From WRGA01 sp031553395 (GTDB lineage Bacteria > Bacteroidota > Bacteroidia > Bacteroidales > WRGA01): a stretch of 64,000 bases of DNA. The notes under the pieces were generated by a model, which saw only the letters and a list, made by a program, of their open reading frames with translations, made no database searches and was not told the origin of the DNA. The position numbers were made by a program, and so were the translations under genes. The stretch is taken from contig JAVBLR010000011.1 of assembly GCA_031553395.1 (NCBI GenBank), positions 124,001 through 188,000 of the forward strand. The letters run 5' to 3'. Shown piece by piece: positions 36,840-45,027 of the stretch. Each line of letters starts with the position of its first letter. Positions within the stretch are counted from its first letter, which is position 1.

Positions 36840-39692
36840 ATGAAAAATTTATTCTTATTCATCCTTCTTTTACTAATTCCTTTTAGTAAAACATTTTCCC
36901 AATTAGGCATTCCATATATAATGAACTTCTCGAAGAATGAATATTCGGCAGCAGGACAAAACTGGGCTGTTGATGTATCGGACGAAGGAAGAATTTATTT
37001 TGGAAATTCTAAAGGGCTATTGCAATATTCGGGAGCCGGCTGGAGTTTATTCCCGATACAAGGCAATGGTTATGTACGCTCAGTAATGGCAAGCCCCGAT
37101 GGAAAAGTATATGTAGGCTCTTTCGAAGAATTCGGATATTTTGATAGAAATAAATACGGACATTTGACTTATTTTTCATTATCAGATTCCGTAAAGAACT
37201 ATTCTTTCCACAATGACGAGATATGGGATATTACATCTTATCAAAACAAAATATACTTCCGTTCCTTTTCTTCCTACTTCGTTTATGATGGAAAAACAGT
37301 TATAACTGAAGAACATCCGTTTATTCTTTTATTCATCCAAAAAGCAAATAATGTACTATATGCTTTTCGCCAGGAAGCCGGATTGTGTCAATTAGAAGAT
37401 AAAAAACTCAAATTGGTAGTTCCGATTTCAAAACTAAATAACGATGTTGCTGTAGATGTACTACCTTATAGCAATAATAAAATTATTATACCTACATCAA
37501 AAAACGGGATATTTATATGGGATGGAACAAATTGCATTCCTTGGGAAAATGAAGTAAATACACAATTGAAATCTGCCACAATAAATAAAGCTGTTATGGC
37601 AAAAGATTCGACATATATAATAGGTACAATCACAGATGGAGTATATGCAATCGATAAATCAGGAAAATTAATATGGAAAATCAACACAAACAACGGATTA
37701 CACAATAATACAATTTTAGGGATTGCTGTTGACAATGACAATAATATCTGGGTTGCATCAGACAATGGAATCTCATATATCCGTAATAATTCCCAATTAC
37801 GTTTTATCAATTTATTCAGGCAAAATGTAGGAAGTGTGTATTCTGCCATATTTCACAATAATTATTTGTATTTAGCTACAAATCAGGGATTATTTTATTG
37901 CACGCAAAAAAATGGAGAATATGACACAAAACTCATTCCCGGAATGTCGGAACAAGCATGGATTTTATCATTAATAGACAATCAATTAATATGTGGACAT
38001 AATTCAGGAACATTTGAGATTACAGGAGAAAAAACCACGATGTTATCTGATGTCAAAGGAGCAACTGACATTCGTAAAACAATTATTCACGGGCAAGAAA
38101 TATTAGTCGAATCAACTTATACATATTTGAATATATACAAATTAGATAAATCCGGGAGATGGTCTTTTAGCCACTCTATTTCCGATTTCATACAGCCAAT
38201 ACGTAAATTGGAAGTAGATGCACAAGGGAATATATGGGCATCACACTTTTACAAAGGATTATATTGCATCAGTTTAAGTCCCGACCTGAAAAAAGCCGAA
38301 AAAATAAATTATTATCCATCATTGGATAATAATAAACCCAGTGGTATAATCAATCTATTCAAAATAAAAGGTAGAATGGTTTTTAATGATACGGAAGGTT
38401 TTTATACATTCGACGATTTAAGTAATAAAATCATACCATATAATTATCTTAATGAAGAATTAGGCACGTACAAAGACATACGTAATGCTATTCCGCTAAA
38501 CAATGACACATATTGGTTTATACGTAAAAATGAATTTATGAAAGTCAATTTCAAAGATAACAAAATCAATATTATCAAACGAATTCCATTTTCATATTTC
38601 AATACCGAAATGCCCGATAACAATGAGAATATTATCCCTTACAATACCAATAAATACATATTTTGTCTGAATAATGGTATTGCTATTTTAAACGAAAATC
38701 AGGAAATATATCAAAATACTGAAAAGAAAAACATATATATAGAATCAGCTATAGTATATTCAAATGAGCAAACAACATCATTACCTGTCAATCCAAATGA
38801 TAAAGTAACTTTCAATTATCAAAAAAGTAACAATCTAGTATTCTGGGTTTCTTATAATTATTTTCCCAGCAATAATATCCAATACAAATTTAAATTGGAA
38901 GGATTGGATACTGATTTTTCACCTCCGACTCTTAATGCAAAAAAAGAATATGAGCGATTGCACTGGGGCAAATACATATTACATGTAAAAGCCTTGGATA
39001 ACTTGGATAATGAATTATCGACCATTTCCTACCCGTTTGAAATAAGTCCGCCTTTTTATGCAAGTAATGTGGCAATCATACTATATATACTCTTGTGTAT
39101 AAGCATGATAATAGGATTATATTATGGCGTTCTCCTTTATGTAAAGAAGAGTAAGAATAAAATAGCCAAAGAACAAGAGAAACTTCGCAAAGAAGAATTT
39201 GAGCATCAGGAACAAAAGATTATAAAACTGAAGAATAAAAACTTAGAAGCTGATTTAACATTCAAAAGCAAAGAATTGGCCACTTCTACAATGTCAATCA
39301 TCAAAAAGAATGAAGTTCTATCGGAAATAAAAACCGAATTGGAACAGCAAAAAGATAAATTAGGAACTCATTTTCCCAATAAATATTACGAACGATTGAT
39401 ACGACTGATAGAAAGCAACTTATCTTCGGAAGATGATTGGAAAATTTTCCAGGCTAATTTCGACAGGATACATGAAAATTTTTTCCGTAACCTGAAAGCA
39501 ACTTATCCCGACCTTACACCTAACGATTTAAAACTATGCGCTCTTTTACGCCTCAATATGAATACCAAAGATATGGCCAACTTAATGAGTATCACTGTCC
39601 GGGGAATTGAAGTAGCCCGTTATCGTTTAAGGAAAAAACTAGATATTCCCTCGGAAAAGAATCTGATAGATTTTATGATTGAATTCAAATAA
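36840..39692 (+). CDS. Membrane-spanning propeller sensor with LuxR-type DNA-binding domain
   Basis: This 950-residue protein has a signal peptide (1-20), a periplasmic beta-propeller of two-component-regulator type (repeats such as GRIYFGNSKGLLQYSG, NNIWVASDNGISYIRN, GNIWASHFYKGLYCIS) and a Y_Y_Y domain (about 645-735). One membrane segment (about 742-765), a coiled coil (about 775-840) and a cytoplasmic helix-turn-helix (about 893-945: LTPNDLKLCALLRLNMNTKDMANLM) follow. It has no histidine kinase or receiver domain, so it is a one-component regulator comparable to SusR-type proteins and not a hybrid two-component system. It is divergent from the polysaccharide-utilisation operon and probably senses an oligosaccharide in the periplasm and activates that operon. 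Confidence 0.85.
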   Translation: MKNLFLFILLLLIPFSKTFSQLGIPYIMNFSKNEYSAAGQNWAVDVSDEGRIYFGNSKGLLQYSGAGWSLFPIQGNGYVRSVMASPDGKVYVGSFEEFGYFDRNKYGHLTYFSLSDSVKNYSFHNDEIWDITSYQNKIYFRSFSSYFVYDGKTVITEEHPFILLFIQKANNVLYAFRQEAGLCQLEDKKLKLVVPISKLNNDVAVDVLPYSNNKIIIPTSKNGIFIWDGTNCIPWENEVNTQLKSATINKAVMAKDSTYIIGTITDGVYAIDKSGKLIWKINTNNGLHNNTILGIAVDNDNNIWVASDNGISYIRNNSQLRFINLFRQNVGSVYSAIFHNNYLYLATNQGLFYCTQKNGEYDTKLIPGMSEQAWILSLIDNQLICGHNSGTFEITGEKTTMLSDVKGATDIRKTIIHGQEILVESTYTYLNIYKLDKSGRWSFSHSISDFIQPIRKLEVDAQGNIWASHFYKGLYCISLSPDLKKAEKINYYPSLDNNKPSGIINLFKIKGRMVFNDTEGFYTFDDLSNKIIPYNYLNEELGTYKDIRNAIPLNNDTYWFIRKNEFMKVNFKDNKINIIKRIPFSYFNTEMPDNNENIIPYNTNKYIFCLNNGIAILNENQEIYQNTEKKNIYIESAIVYSNEQTTSLPVNPNDKVTFNYQKSNNLVFWVSYNYFPSNNIQYKFKLEGLDTDFSPPTLNAKKEYERLHWGKYILHVKALDNLDNELSTISYPFEISPPFYASNVAIILYILLCISMIIGLYYGVLLYVKKSKNKIAKEQEKLRKEEFEHQEQKIIKLKNKNLEADLTFKSKELATSTMSIIKKNEVLSEIKTELEQQKDKLGTHFPNKYYERLIRLIESNLSSEDDWKIFQANFDRIHENFFRNLKATYPDLTPNDLKLCALLRLNMNTKDMANLMSITVRGIEVARYRLRKKLDIPSEKNLIDFMIEFK

Positions 39693-39706
39693 ATGAGTTA
39701 TACATA

Positions 39707-39794
39707 GTAAAAGGTAAAAAGTAAAAGAAGAATACCACAACTATTTAACAACCAACCACATTAATCTTTTACATATTACTTTTCACCTTTTACT
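39707..39794. terminator. Large low-complexity inverted repeat between convergent genes
   Basis: The arms AGTAAAAGGTAAAAAGTAA (39707-39725) and TTACTTTTCACCTTTTACT (39776-39794) are inverted copies with one mismatch and a 50-base spacer. They lie between the convergent regulator and BlaR1-like genes, where termination from both sides is needed. The sequence also belongs to the AAAAGT/AATTAAG low-complexity class. Confidence 0.45.
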
Positions 39795-39805
39795 TCAAAT
39801 TGGAC

Positions 39806-41263
39806 TTATTTTTTCAATTTAATGATGACTTTTCCACCTTTTTCTCCATTAGGAAGTTCAATATTTTTTAAAACTTCTATGGATTCAATCTTATCCGGAT
39901 CAAGTTTAGCAACTTCTTCTTTAGTCAAAACTTTTCCATCTACTTCAAAAATTGCATTTTTCATGTCGTCAGTTTCCTTTTGAGAAGAAGTATCACCTGA
40001 AGATAAGCGAAATGCAATCGGAATTGTAAAATATACATCAACTGCTTTACCCTTTTCTTTACCAGGTGTCCATTGAGGCATATTTTGAATAATTCGTACC
40101 GCTTCTGCATCCAAATCAGGCGAAACACCTTTCAGTACCTCTACATTATCAACATTTCCCGAAGCCCGTATAATAAAGCGGCAAACAACTCGACCCTCCG
40201 TTCCACTTTTCGCTGCCGATTCTGGATATCTGAGATTAGATGATAAATATTTCATCAGTTCATCTTGTCCTCCGGGAAATTGAGGCACTTCCTCCACTTT
40301 TTCATATACATTCTTATCTTTCGGATTTTCTTGTTTTCCATTTGAATCATTGTAACCAACAACAACTACCTCTGGTACATTTTCTCCAAACTTTTTATTT
40401 TGTTGTGCTTGCATATTATTTACAAACAACAATCCGCCTACTAAAGGGAGTAACAGCATATATTTCAGCAAGCCCTTTTGAGATGTTTTTCTTTTATTCA
40501 TCATTTGAATTCGTTTTTTTAATGGTGACACATTGAATTTATTTGATATGTTTGCTATAGCCTCCGGATATGATAATTGCAATAAATGAAGCTGGTAATG
40601 CTGCAAGTCGCAATTTGATGTTGTAACAGCTTCATCGGCAAGATATTCAAGATTTATTCGCATTTCTTTTTTTATCAGCCAAACAAATGGATTGAACCAA
40701 CAAAATATGCATATCAATTCACTTAAAAGCACATCCAGCGAATGTCCTTGCTTTACATGCGCTTTCTCATGAAGCAATATTTCTTGGATTTCGTTTTCTT
40801 CGTGTAAATCAGGATTGAAAACGATTTGATTGAAAAATGAAAATGGAGTTTGAATATTCTTTGAGATACGTACTTTGGTATCGTTAATCATCGCAGGTTT
40901 ACTTTGATATATAATTTTCACAACACTGATTAGTTGAATAAAAAAGTAACCCAAAAACACAATTATACCCAATAAATAAACATACTGCATAATTTGCATC
41001 CAACTATTACCAGTAGTAGCCTGTGTCGTTTGTTGAGCTCCAACAACAAATTCGGGCAATGTAATCATTTGTATCTGTGCCACTTCATCCTGAAAAATAT
41101 CCGAAATATAAATAAACGGATAAATCAGTGCAAATAAAAAAGTTACAAGAAATATAATCCTTTTCGTCCGGAAAAATGTATCTCTTTTAAAAAACAAAAA
41201 ATAAAAGAGATATAAAAGGATAAAGGCAACATTTACCTTTATTAAATATGAGAGTAAATCCAT
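39806..41263 (-). CDS. M56 (BlaR1/MecR1-type) metallopeptidase with TonB C-terminal domain
   Basis: This 485-residue membrane protein has four predicted membrane segments (about 6-25, 35-53, 93-114 and 265-283). The zinc motif H165-E166-K-A-H169 (LLHEKAH), with E166 catalytic, lies between the third and fourth, and LEYLADEAV carries the third ligand region. A TonB_C domain follows (about 320-415: PQFPGGQDELMKYLSSNLRYPESA ... GRVVCRFIIRASGNVDNVEVLKG). The last 50 residues (DPDKIESIEVLKNIELPNGEKGGKVIIKLKK) resemble a reduced plug-like end. It pairs with the BlaI-type repressor upstream. It probably senses an envelope signal, cleaves the repressor and may contact TonB-dependent receptors; the signal is unknown. 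Confidence 0.9.
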   Translation of the reverse strand: MDLLSYLIKVNVAFILLYLFYFLFFKRDTFFRTKRIIFLVTFLFALIYPFIYISDIFQDEVAQIQMITLPEFVVGAQQTTQATTGNSWMQIMQYVYLLGIIVFLGYFFIQLISVVKIIYQSKPAMINDTKVRISKNIQTPFSFFNQIVFNPDLHEENEIQEILLHEKAHVKQGHSLDVLLSELICIFCWFNPFVWLIKKEMRINLEYLADEAVTTSNCDLQHYQLHLLQLSYPEAIANISNKFNVSPLKKRIQMMNKRKTSQKGLLKYMLLLPLVGGLLFVNNMQAQQNKKFGENVPEVVVVGYNDSNGKQENPKDKNVYEKVEEVPQFPGGQDELMKYLSSNLRYPESAAKSGTEGRVVCRFIIRASGNVDNVEVLKGVSPDLDAEAVRIIQNMPQWTPGKEKGKAVDVYFTIPIAFRLSSGDTSSQKETDDMKNAIFEVDGKVLTKEEVAKLDPDKIESIEVLKNIELPNGEKGGKVIIKLKK

Positions 41264-41310
41264 GGTTTTAAATTATTAAGATTCATTCAAATCGGTGTCA
41301 TTAAAACAAT

Positions 41311-41670
41311 TCACTTCTTATCTTTAATCATTTGCAAGATCTCCTCCAAATCCTTCTCCGTTAATTTTTCTTCGGAAGCAAAAAAACTTACCATTTCTTT
41401 ATAAGAATCACGGAAAAAATTACTTACAACCCCCGATACAAATGATTTCTTATATTCATTTTCTTTAATTCTCGGAGTATATTCGTATGTATTCCCATAA
41501 AGTTTGGAACGTACATATCCTTTATTTTCCAACTTCTTGATTATAGTTGCAACAGTTGTATATGGAGGTTTTGGATTCGGATATTTTTCGCGGTAATCTT
41601 TTACAAAGCCTTTTCCTGTTTGCCACACAATCAACATTAATTGTTCTTCCTGAGGTGTTAATTCTTTCAT
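41311..41670 (-). CDS. BlaI/MecI-family repressor
   Basis: This 119-residue protein has an N-terminal winged helix (about 1-75: LTPQEEQLMLIVWQ, PPYTTVATIIKKLENKGYVRSKLYGNTYEYTP) and a C-terminal dimerisation helix pair. This is the usual size and layout of BlaI/MecI/CopY repressors, which are inactivated by cleavage when the partner M56 peptidase is activated. It lies 47 bases upstream of that gene. A dyad over its own -7 box (41695-41721) suggests autorepression. Confidence 0.93.
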   Translation of the reverse strand: MKELTPQEEQLMLIVWQTGKGFVKDYREKYPNPKPPYTTVATIIKKLENKGYVRSKLYGNTYEYTPRIKENEYKKSFVSGVVSNFFRDSYKEMVSFFASEEKLTEKDLEEILQMIKDKK

Positions 41671-41694
41671 AATTAGAATTTTTATCTACTAAAA

Positions 41695-41730
41695 CTACGC
41701 AAATATACGCAATTTACGTAGATAAAACAA
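41695..41730 (-). promoter_or_regulatory. BlaI promoter and overlapping operator dyad
   Basis: On the minus strand TTG is followed after 20 bases by TATATTTG (-7 box, 41700-41707). The inverted repeat CTACG-17 bases-CGTAG (41695-41721) covers that box; a wider pair, TATCTAC and GTAGATA (41683-41724), surrounds it. This is where a BlaI dimer would block RNA polymerase. Confidence 0.55.
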
Positions 41731-41833
41731 GCATTATTCGAAGAAAATAATATTTTAACATTAATTAAGTCCATCGTTTGCGTACACGATGAAAATCCCT
41801 TCAAAAAGGGAACTTTTATCGCTTTGATTTTGT

Positions 41834-41841
41834 TATCTTTG
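41834..41841 (+). promoter_or_regulatory. -7 promoter box for fba
   Basis: TATCTTTG matches TAnnTTTG, 41 bases before the fba start codon. The -33 element is not clear. Confidence 0.45.
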
Positions 41842-41882
41842 TGCGAAAATTAAGAAATTATTAAACCCTAAATATTAACATA

Positions 41883-42875
41883 ATGGTAAGTTACAAAGAA
41901 TTAGGACTTGTAAACAGTAAAGAAATTTTCAGAAAAGCCTTTGAAGGCAAGTATGCAATTCCTGCTTTCAATTTCAACAACATGGAACAAATGCAGGCCA
42001 TTATTCAAGCTTGTGTTGAAGAAAAATCGCCTGTAATTCTTCAAGTATCCGGCGGTGCACGTAAATATGCCAATCAAACATTGCTTCGCTATATGGCACA
42101 AGGAGCTGTTGAATATGCAAAGGAATTGGGTTATAATATACCTGTTGTTTTACATCTCGATCATGGCGATACTTTCGAATTATGCAAAGATTGCATTGAT
42201 ATGGGATTTTCTTCTGTAATGATCGATGGTTCGCATCATTCTTACGAAGACAATATTGCATTAACTCGTAAAGTCGTTGAATATGCACATGCTCACGACG
42301 TTACAGTAGAAGGTGAATTAGGTGTTTTGGCCGGAATCGAAGACGATGTTGTTGCCGAACATCATACGTACACCGAACCTGACCAAGTAGAAGATTTTGT
42401 AAAGAAAACCGGAGTTGATTCGTTGGCTATTTCAATTGGAACTTCACACGGTGCAAACAAATTTACTCCTGCACAATGTACACGCGATGCCAACGGAATT
42501 TTGATTCCTCCTCCATTGCGTTTCGACATTCTGGAAGAAATTGAAAAGAGAATACCTGGATTCCCGATTGTATTGCACGGAGCCTCTTCTGTTCCTCAAG
42601 ATCAGGTTGCTATTATTAATAAATATGGAGGCGCAATGAAAGATGCTATCGGTATTCCCGAAGATCAATTGCGTAAAGCAGCCTCTTCGGCCGTATGTAA
42701 AATTAATATTGATTCTGATGGTCGTTTGGCTATGACAGCAGCAGTTCGTGAAGTTCTTGCAACTCAACCTGCAGAATTCGATCCAAGAAAATACTTAGGC
42801 CCGGCTCGTGAAAATTTGAAAAAATTATACAAGCACAAAGTTGTAAGTGTTTTGGGCAGCGCAGGAAAAGCGTAA
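41883..42875 (+). CDS. fba: Class II fructose-1,6-bisphosphate aldolase
   Basis: This 330-residue cytoplasmic zinc enzyme splits fructose 1,6-bisphosphate to DHAP and glyceraldehyde 3-phosphate in glycolysis, and runs in reverse in gluconeogenesis. Metal ligands and substrate motifs are HLDHGD (the first His and the following residues), VEGELGVLAG, SIGTSHGANKF and VLHGASSVP. The length fits the class IIB enzymes common in Bacteroidota. It has its own promoter and terminator and stands alone. There is no ambiguity about the reaction. Confidence 0.97.
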   Translation: MVSYKELGLVNSKEIFRKAFEGKYAIPAFNFNNMEQMQAIIQACVEEKSPVILQVSGGARKYANQTLLRYMAQGAVEYAKELGYNIPVVLHLDHGDTFELCKDCIDMGFSSVMIDGSHHSYEDNIALTRKVVEYAHAHDVTVEGELGVLAGIEDDVVAEHHTYTEPDQVEDFVKKTGVDSLAISIGTSHGANKFTPAQCTRDANGILIPPPLRFDILEEIEKRIPGFPIVLHGASSVPQDQVAIINKYGGAMKDAIGIPEDQLRKAASSAVCKINIDSDGRLAMTAAVREVLATQPAEFDPRKYLGPARENLKKLYKHKVVSVLGSAGKA

Positions 42876-42889
42876 TCTCATCAATCAAA

Positions 42890-42931
42890 AAATAAAATAG
42901 CGGATATGTAAACATATTCGCTATTTTATTT
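42890..42931. terminator. Terminator after fba
   Basis: A 13-bp perfect stem (AAATAAAATAGCG/CGCTATTTTATTT) with a further inner pairing GATATG/CATATT starts 14 bases past the fba stop. Confidence 0.75.
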
Positions 42932-42954
42932 GATATATACTCAATCTTCGTATA

Positions 42955-43275
42955 TTACATCGGATTCAATGATCTTTCCCAAATCATTATTTGTAAAATA
43001 TATTTTATTTTTCTTGAAATCCTAGTTTCCAGACACTTTATCACATGTCTTCCATGGTGTGTTTCAAGAACTATATCCGAACAATGCCTATGGTGTACAG
43101 ATTCAACATCAATCAACTTTGACAAATCTATCTGGGTAGAATTGGACCCAAGTACAACAATCTCTTTTCTATCAATATCCAAATTGATACCATCGCGAGC
43201 AAATAATAAGTTAAATCGTCTTGTCGTTAAAATTCCAATAATGCTCGATTTTGCAATATATTTACTTATTTTCAT
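42955..43275 (-). CDS. Small protein of unknown function, PH-like beta-strand pattern
   Basis: This 106-residue protein is not recognised with certainty. The middle (FNLLFARDGINLDIDRKEIVVLGSN, then IDLSKLIDVESVHHRHCSDIVLETHHGRHVIKCLE) has alternating strands as in PH-like domains, including those at the N-terminus of some UvrD/HelD helicases. It could be a remnant of such a gene or an independent small protein. It has three adjacent His residues (HHRH). It has no signal peptide or membrane segment. It lies alone on the minus strand between two plus-strand genes. Codon use is like that of its neighbours. Confidence 0.45.
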   Translation of the reverse strand: MKISKYIAKSSIIGILTTRRFNLLFARDGINLDIDRKEIVVLGSNSTQIDLSKLIDVESVHHRHCSDIVLETHHGRHVIKCLETRISRKIKYILQIMIWERSLNPM

Positions 43276-43577
43276 TGGAATACTTTTTTAATAAATAATT
43301 GAAATTTAAAACCAAAAAAGAATCTGCATCGTATATTTTTTGAATAAAAATACCTACTATCAAGTTATAACAAATGTAGAGTGTGAAAATATCATCATAA
43401 TTAAGTTAAAATAGCACAAATAAGTCCGATACAAGTTAAATATAGAAGCGTATTTATTATTTTTTTGCTAAAAATTAACAAAAAGCATTCCCAATGATTT
43501 TAAATTACATTAAATATACATTATACTCATTGTGAATCATAGTAAAATAGCTACTTTTGACATAAAATTTAAGACAC
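43276..43577. other. Intergenic region with promoter
   Basis: This AT-rich 302-base stretch holds the promoter of the glycosyltransferase operon at 43530-43559. Nothing else was recognised. Confidence 0.5.
43530..43559 (+). promoter_or_regulatory. Promoter of the glycosyltransferase/pyrC operon
   Basis: TTG (43530-43532) is followed after 19 bases by TACTTTTG (43552-43559), a match to the -33/-7 layout. The predicted transcript start is about 10 bases before the GTG start codon, giving a very short leader. Confidence 0.6.
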
Positions 43578-44315
43578 GTGTCAGACAGCATCGTTATCAT
43601 ACCAACTTACAATGAAAAAGAAAATATCGAAGCTATAACTCGAAAAGTTTTTAGTTTGGATAAAGATTTTCATATCCTTATTATTGATGATAATTCCCCC
43701 GACGGAACTGCACAAATTGTAAAACAGTTACAGCCGGAATTTTCCGAAAAATTATTCTTAATCGAACGCAAAGGCAAACTTGGATTGGGAACTGCTTACA
43801 TCAGCGGATTCAAATGGGCCTTGGAACGGAAATATGATTTCGTATTCGAAATGGATGCTGATTTTTCCCATAATCCGGACGATCTGATCCATCTGTATGA
43901 GGCATGCACTGAAAAAGGAGGTGATGTTTCTATCGGTTCCCGTTACCTTACCGGAGTAAATGTAGTTAATTGGCCAATGGGACGGGTTTTGATGTCTTAT
44001 TTTGCATCAAGGTATGTGCGATTAATTACCCGGATGAATATTCAGGATACGACTGCCGGATTTGTCTGCTACCGCCGAAAAGTACTGGAAACTATCAACT
44101 TGGATGCTATTAAATTCAAAGGATATGCATTTCAAATCGAAATGAAATACACCGCATATAAACTTGGATTCAACATTATTGAAGTTCCGATTATTTTTAT
44201 CAATCGCCAATTAGGCGTTTCAAAAATGAGCAAAGGTATTTTCAAGGAAGGTGTTATTGGTGTAATTACGATGAGGATGAATAGTTGGTTTAAAAAATAC
44301 CCGAAAGCTAAGTAA
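43578..44315 (+). CDS. Polyprenol-phosphate mannosyltransferase (GT2)
   Basis: This 245-residue cytoplasmic-face enzyme is of the dolichol/polyprenol monophosphomannose synthase type. GT2 motifs are IIPTYNEKENI, the nucleotide-binding DDNSPDGT, the DxD-like MDADFSHNP and the family signature GSRYLTGVNVVNWPMGR. The RQLGVSKMSKGIFKEG tail is close to the membrane-binding end. It transfers mannose from GDP-mannose to a polyprenyl phosphate for later use in glycosylation or lipoprotein/polysaccharide assembly. The start is GTG; no ATG lies nearby in frame and the promoter is directly upstream. It is the first gene of a three-gene run with the SUFU protein and pyrC. Confidence 0.9.
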   Translation: MSDSIVIIPTYNEKENIEAITRKVFSLDKDFHILIIDDNSPDGTAQIVKQLQPEFSEKLFLIERKGKLGLGTAYISGFKWALERKYDFVFEMDADFSHNPDDLIHLYEACTEKGGDVSIGSRYLTGVNVVNWPMGRVLMSYFASRYVRLITRMNIQDTTAGFVCYRRKVLETINLDAIKFKGYAFQIEMKYTAYKLGFNIIEVPIIFINRQLGVSKMSKGIFKEGVIGVITMRMNSWFKKYPKAK

Positions 44316-44333
44316 TCGTCAATCATTCAAAAA

Positions 44334-44993
44334 ATGACTATAGAAGAATACAAAAAGCAATTTAATGAAGAGGATGCTGTCGGTTGGTTGAAAATCGACA
44401 ATCAACTTGAAAAAATATACGAACAGCAAAAACCTCAACATTATGGCAGTATTGTCAAATACATATTAGGCGGCGAAGACCCTATTGATGGAACAAGTAT
44501 TTATGACTCAAATAAGCAAGAATCCCATCAACACTTTGTCAGCTATGGAATGTCTGAATTGTATTATAACGAGGACGCTATAGAGAACAAATTCAGCAAA
44601 TGGGGATTTGAGTTTACCTTCAGATTAAGACCTTTTGAAGGAGATAAAGAAAATGGCCCGATGTGGGTTATTAATTTAATGAATAATCTTGCCCGCTATG
44701 TTTTCGAAAGTGGAAAATGGTTTGAAGAAAACCACTTTGTTCCGGCAAATAGTCCAATAAGATTAGATACGGATACCGATATTGTAGGTATTGCATTTAC
44801 GCTCGATCCCGAATTAAGAAAAATAAATACACCACACGGAGAAGTCTCTTTCCTTCAAATGGTTGGACTAACGTCAAAAGAAATCGAACGATTAAAACAA
44901 AATCCTAAAACAGATGAAGTTAAAAAGTTATTGGATGAATTAAGAGAAACAAATCCGTTGTTAATTACGGATTTAAATCGAAAATCAGAGTAA
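44334..44993 (+). CDS. Suppressor-of-fused (SUFU) domain protein
   Basis: This 219-residue protein matches the SUFU-domain pattern over most of its length: AVGWLKIDNQLEKIYEQQKPQHYG, GGEDPIDGTSIYDS, FVSYGMSELYY, GFEFTFRLRP, PMWVINLMNNLARYVFESGKWF, FVPANSPIRLDTDTDIVGIAFTLDP and VSFLQMVGLTSKEIE. SUFU domains are known in animals as Gli-binding Hedgehog regulators. In bacteria they occur alone or in polymorphic-toxin immunity proteins. The function here is unknown. It starts 18 bases after the mannosyltransferase stop and is followed after 34 bases by pyrC. No adjacent toxin gene was found, so an immunity role has no local support. Confidence 0.85.
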   Translation: MTIEEYKKQFNEEDAVGWLKIDNQLEKIYEQQKPQHYGSIVKYILGGEDPIDGTSIYDSNKQESHQHFVSYGMSELYYNEDAIENKFSKWGFEFTFRLRPFEGDKENGPMWVINLMNNLARYVFESGKWFEENHFVPANSPIRLDTDTDIVGIAFTLDPELRKINTPHGEVSFLQMVGLTSKEIERLKQNPKTDEVKKLLDELRETNPLLITDLNRKSE

Positions 44994-45027
44994 TAAGAGT
45001 CAAACTCCTCATCAGACAAATCTTTCT

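Noticed and set aside
36840..39692. Hybrid two-component system (propeller plus kinase plus AraC)
   Set aside because: No histidine kinase, ATPase or receiver motifs occur after the membrane segment; only a coiled coil and a LuxR-type helix-turn-helix follow.
44334..44993. SUFU protein as immunity protein of a polymorphic toxin system
   Set aside because: No toxin, VgrG/Rhs or repeat gene lies nearby; neighbours are metabolic genes in a tight operon.
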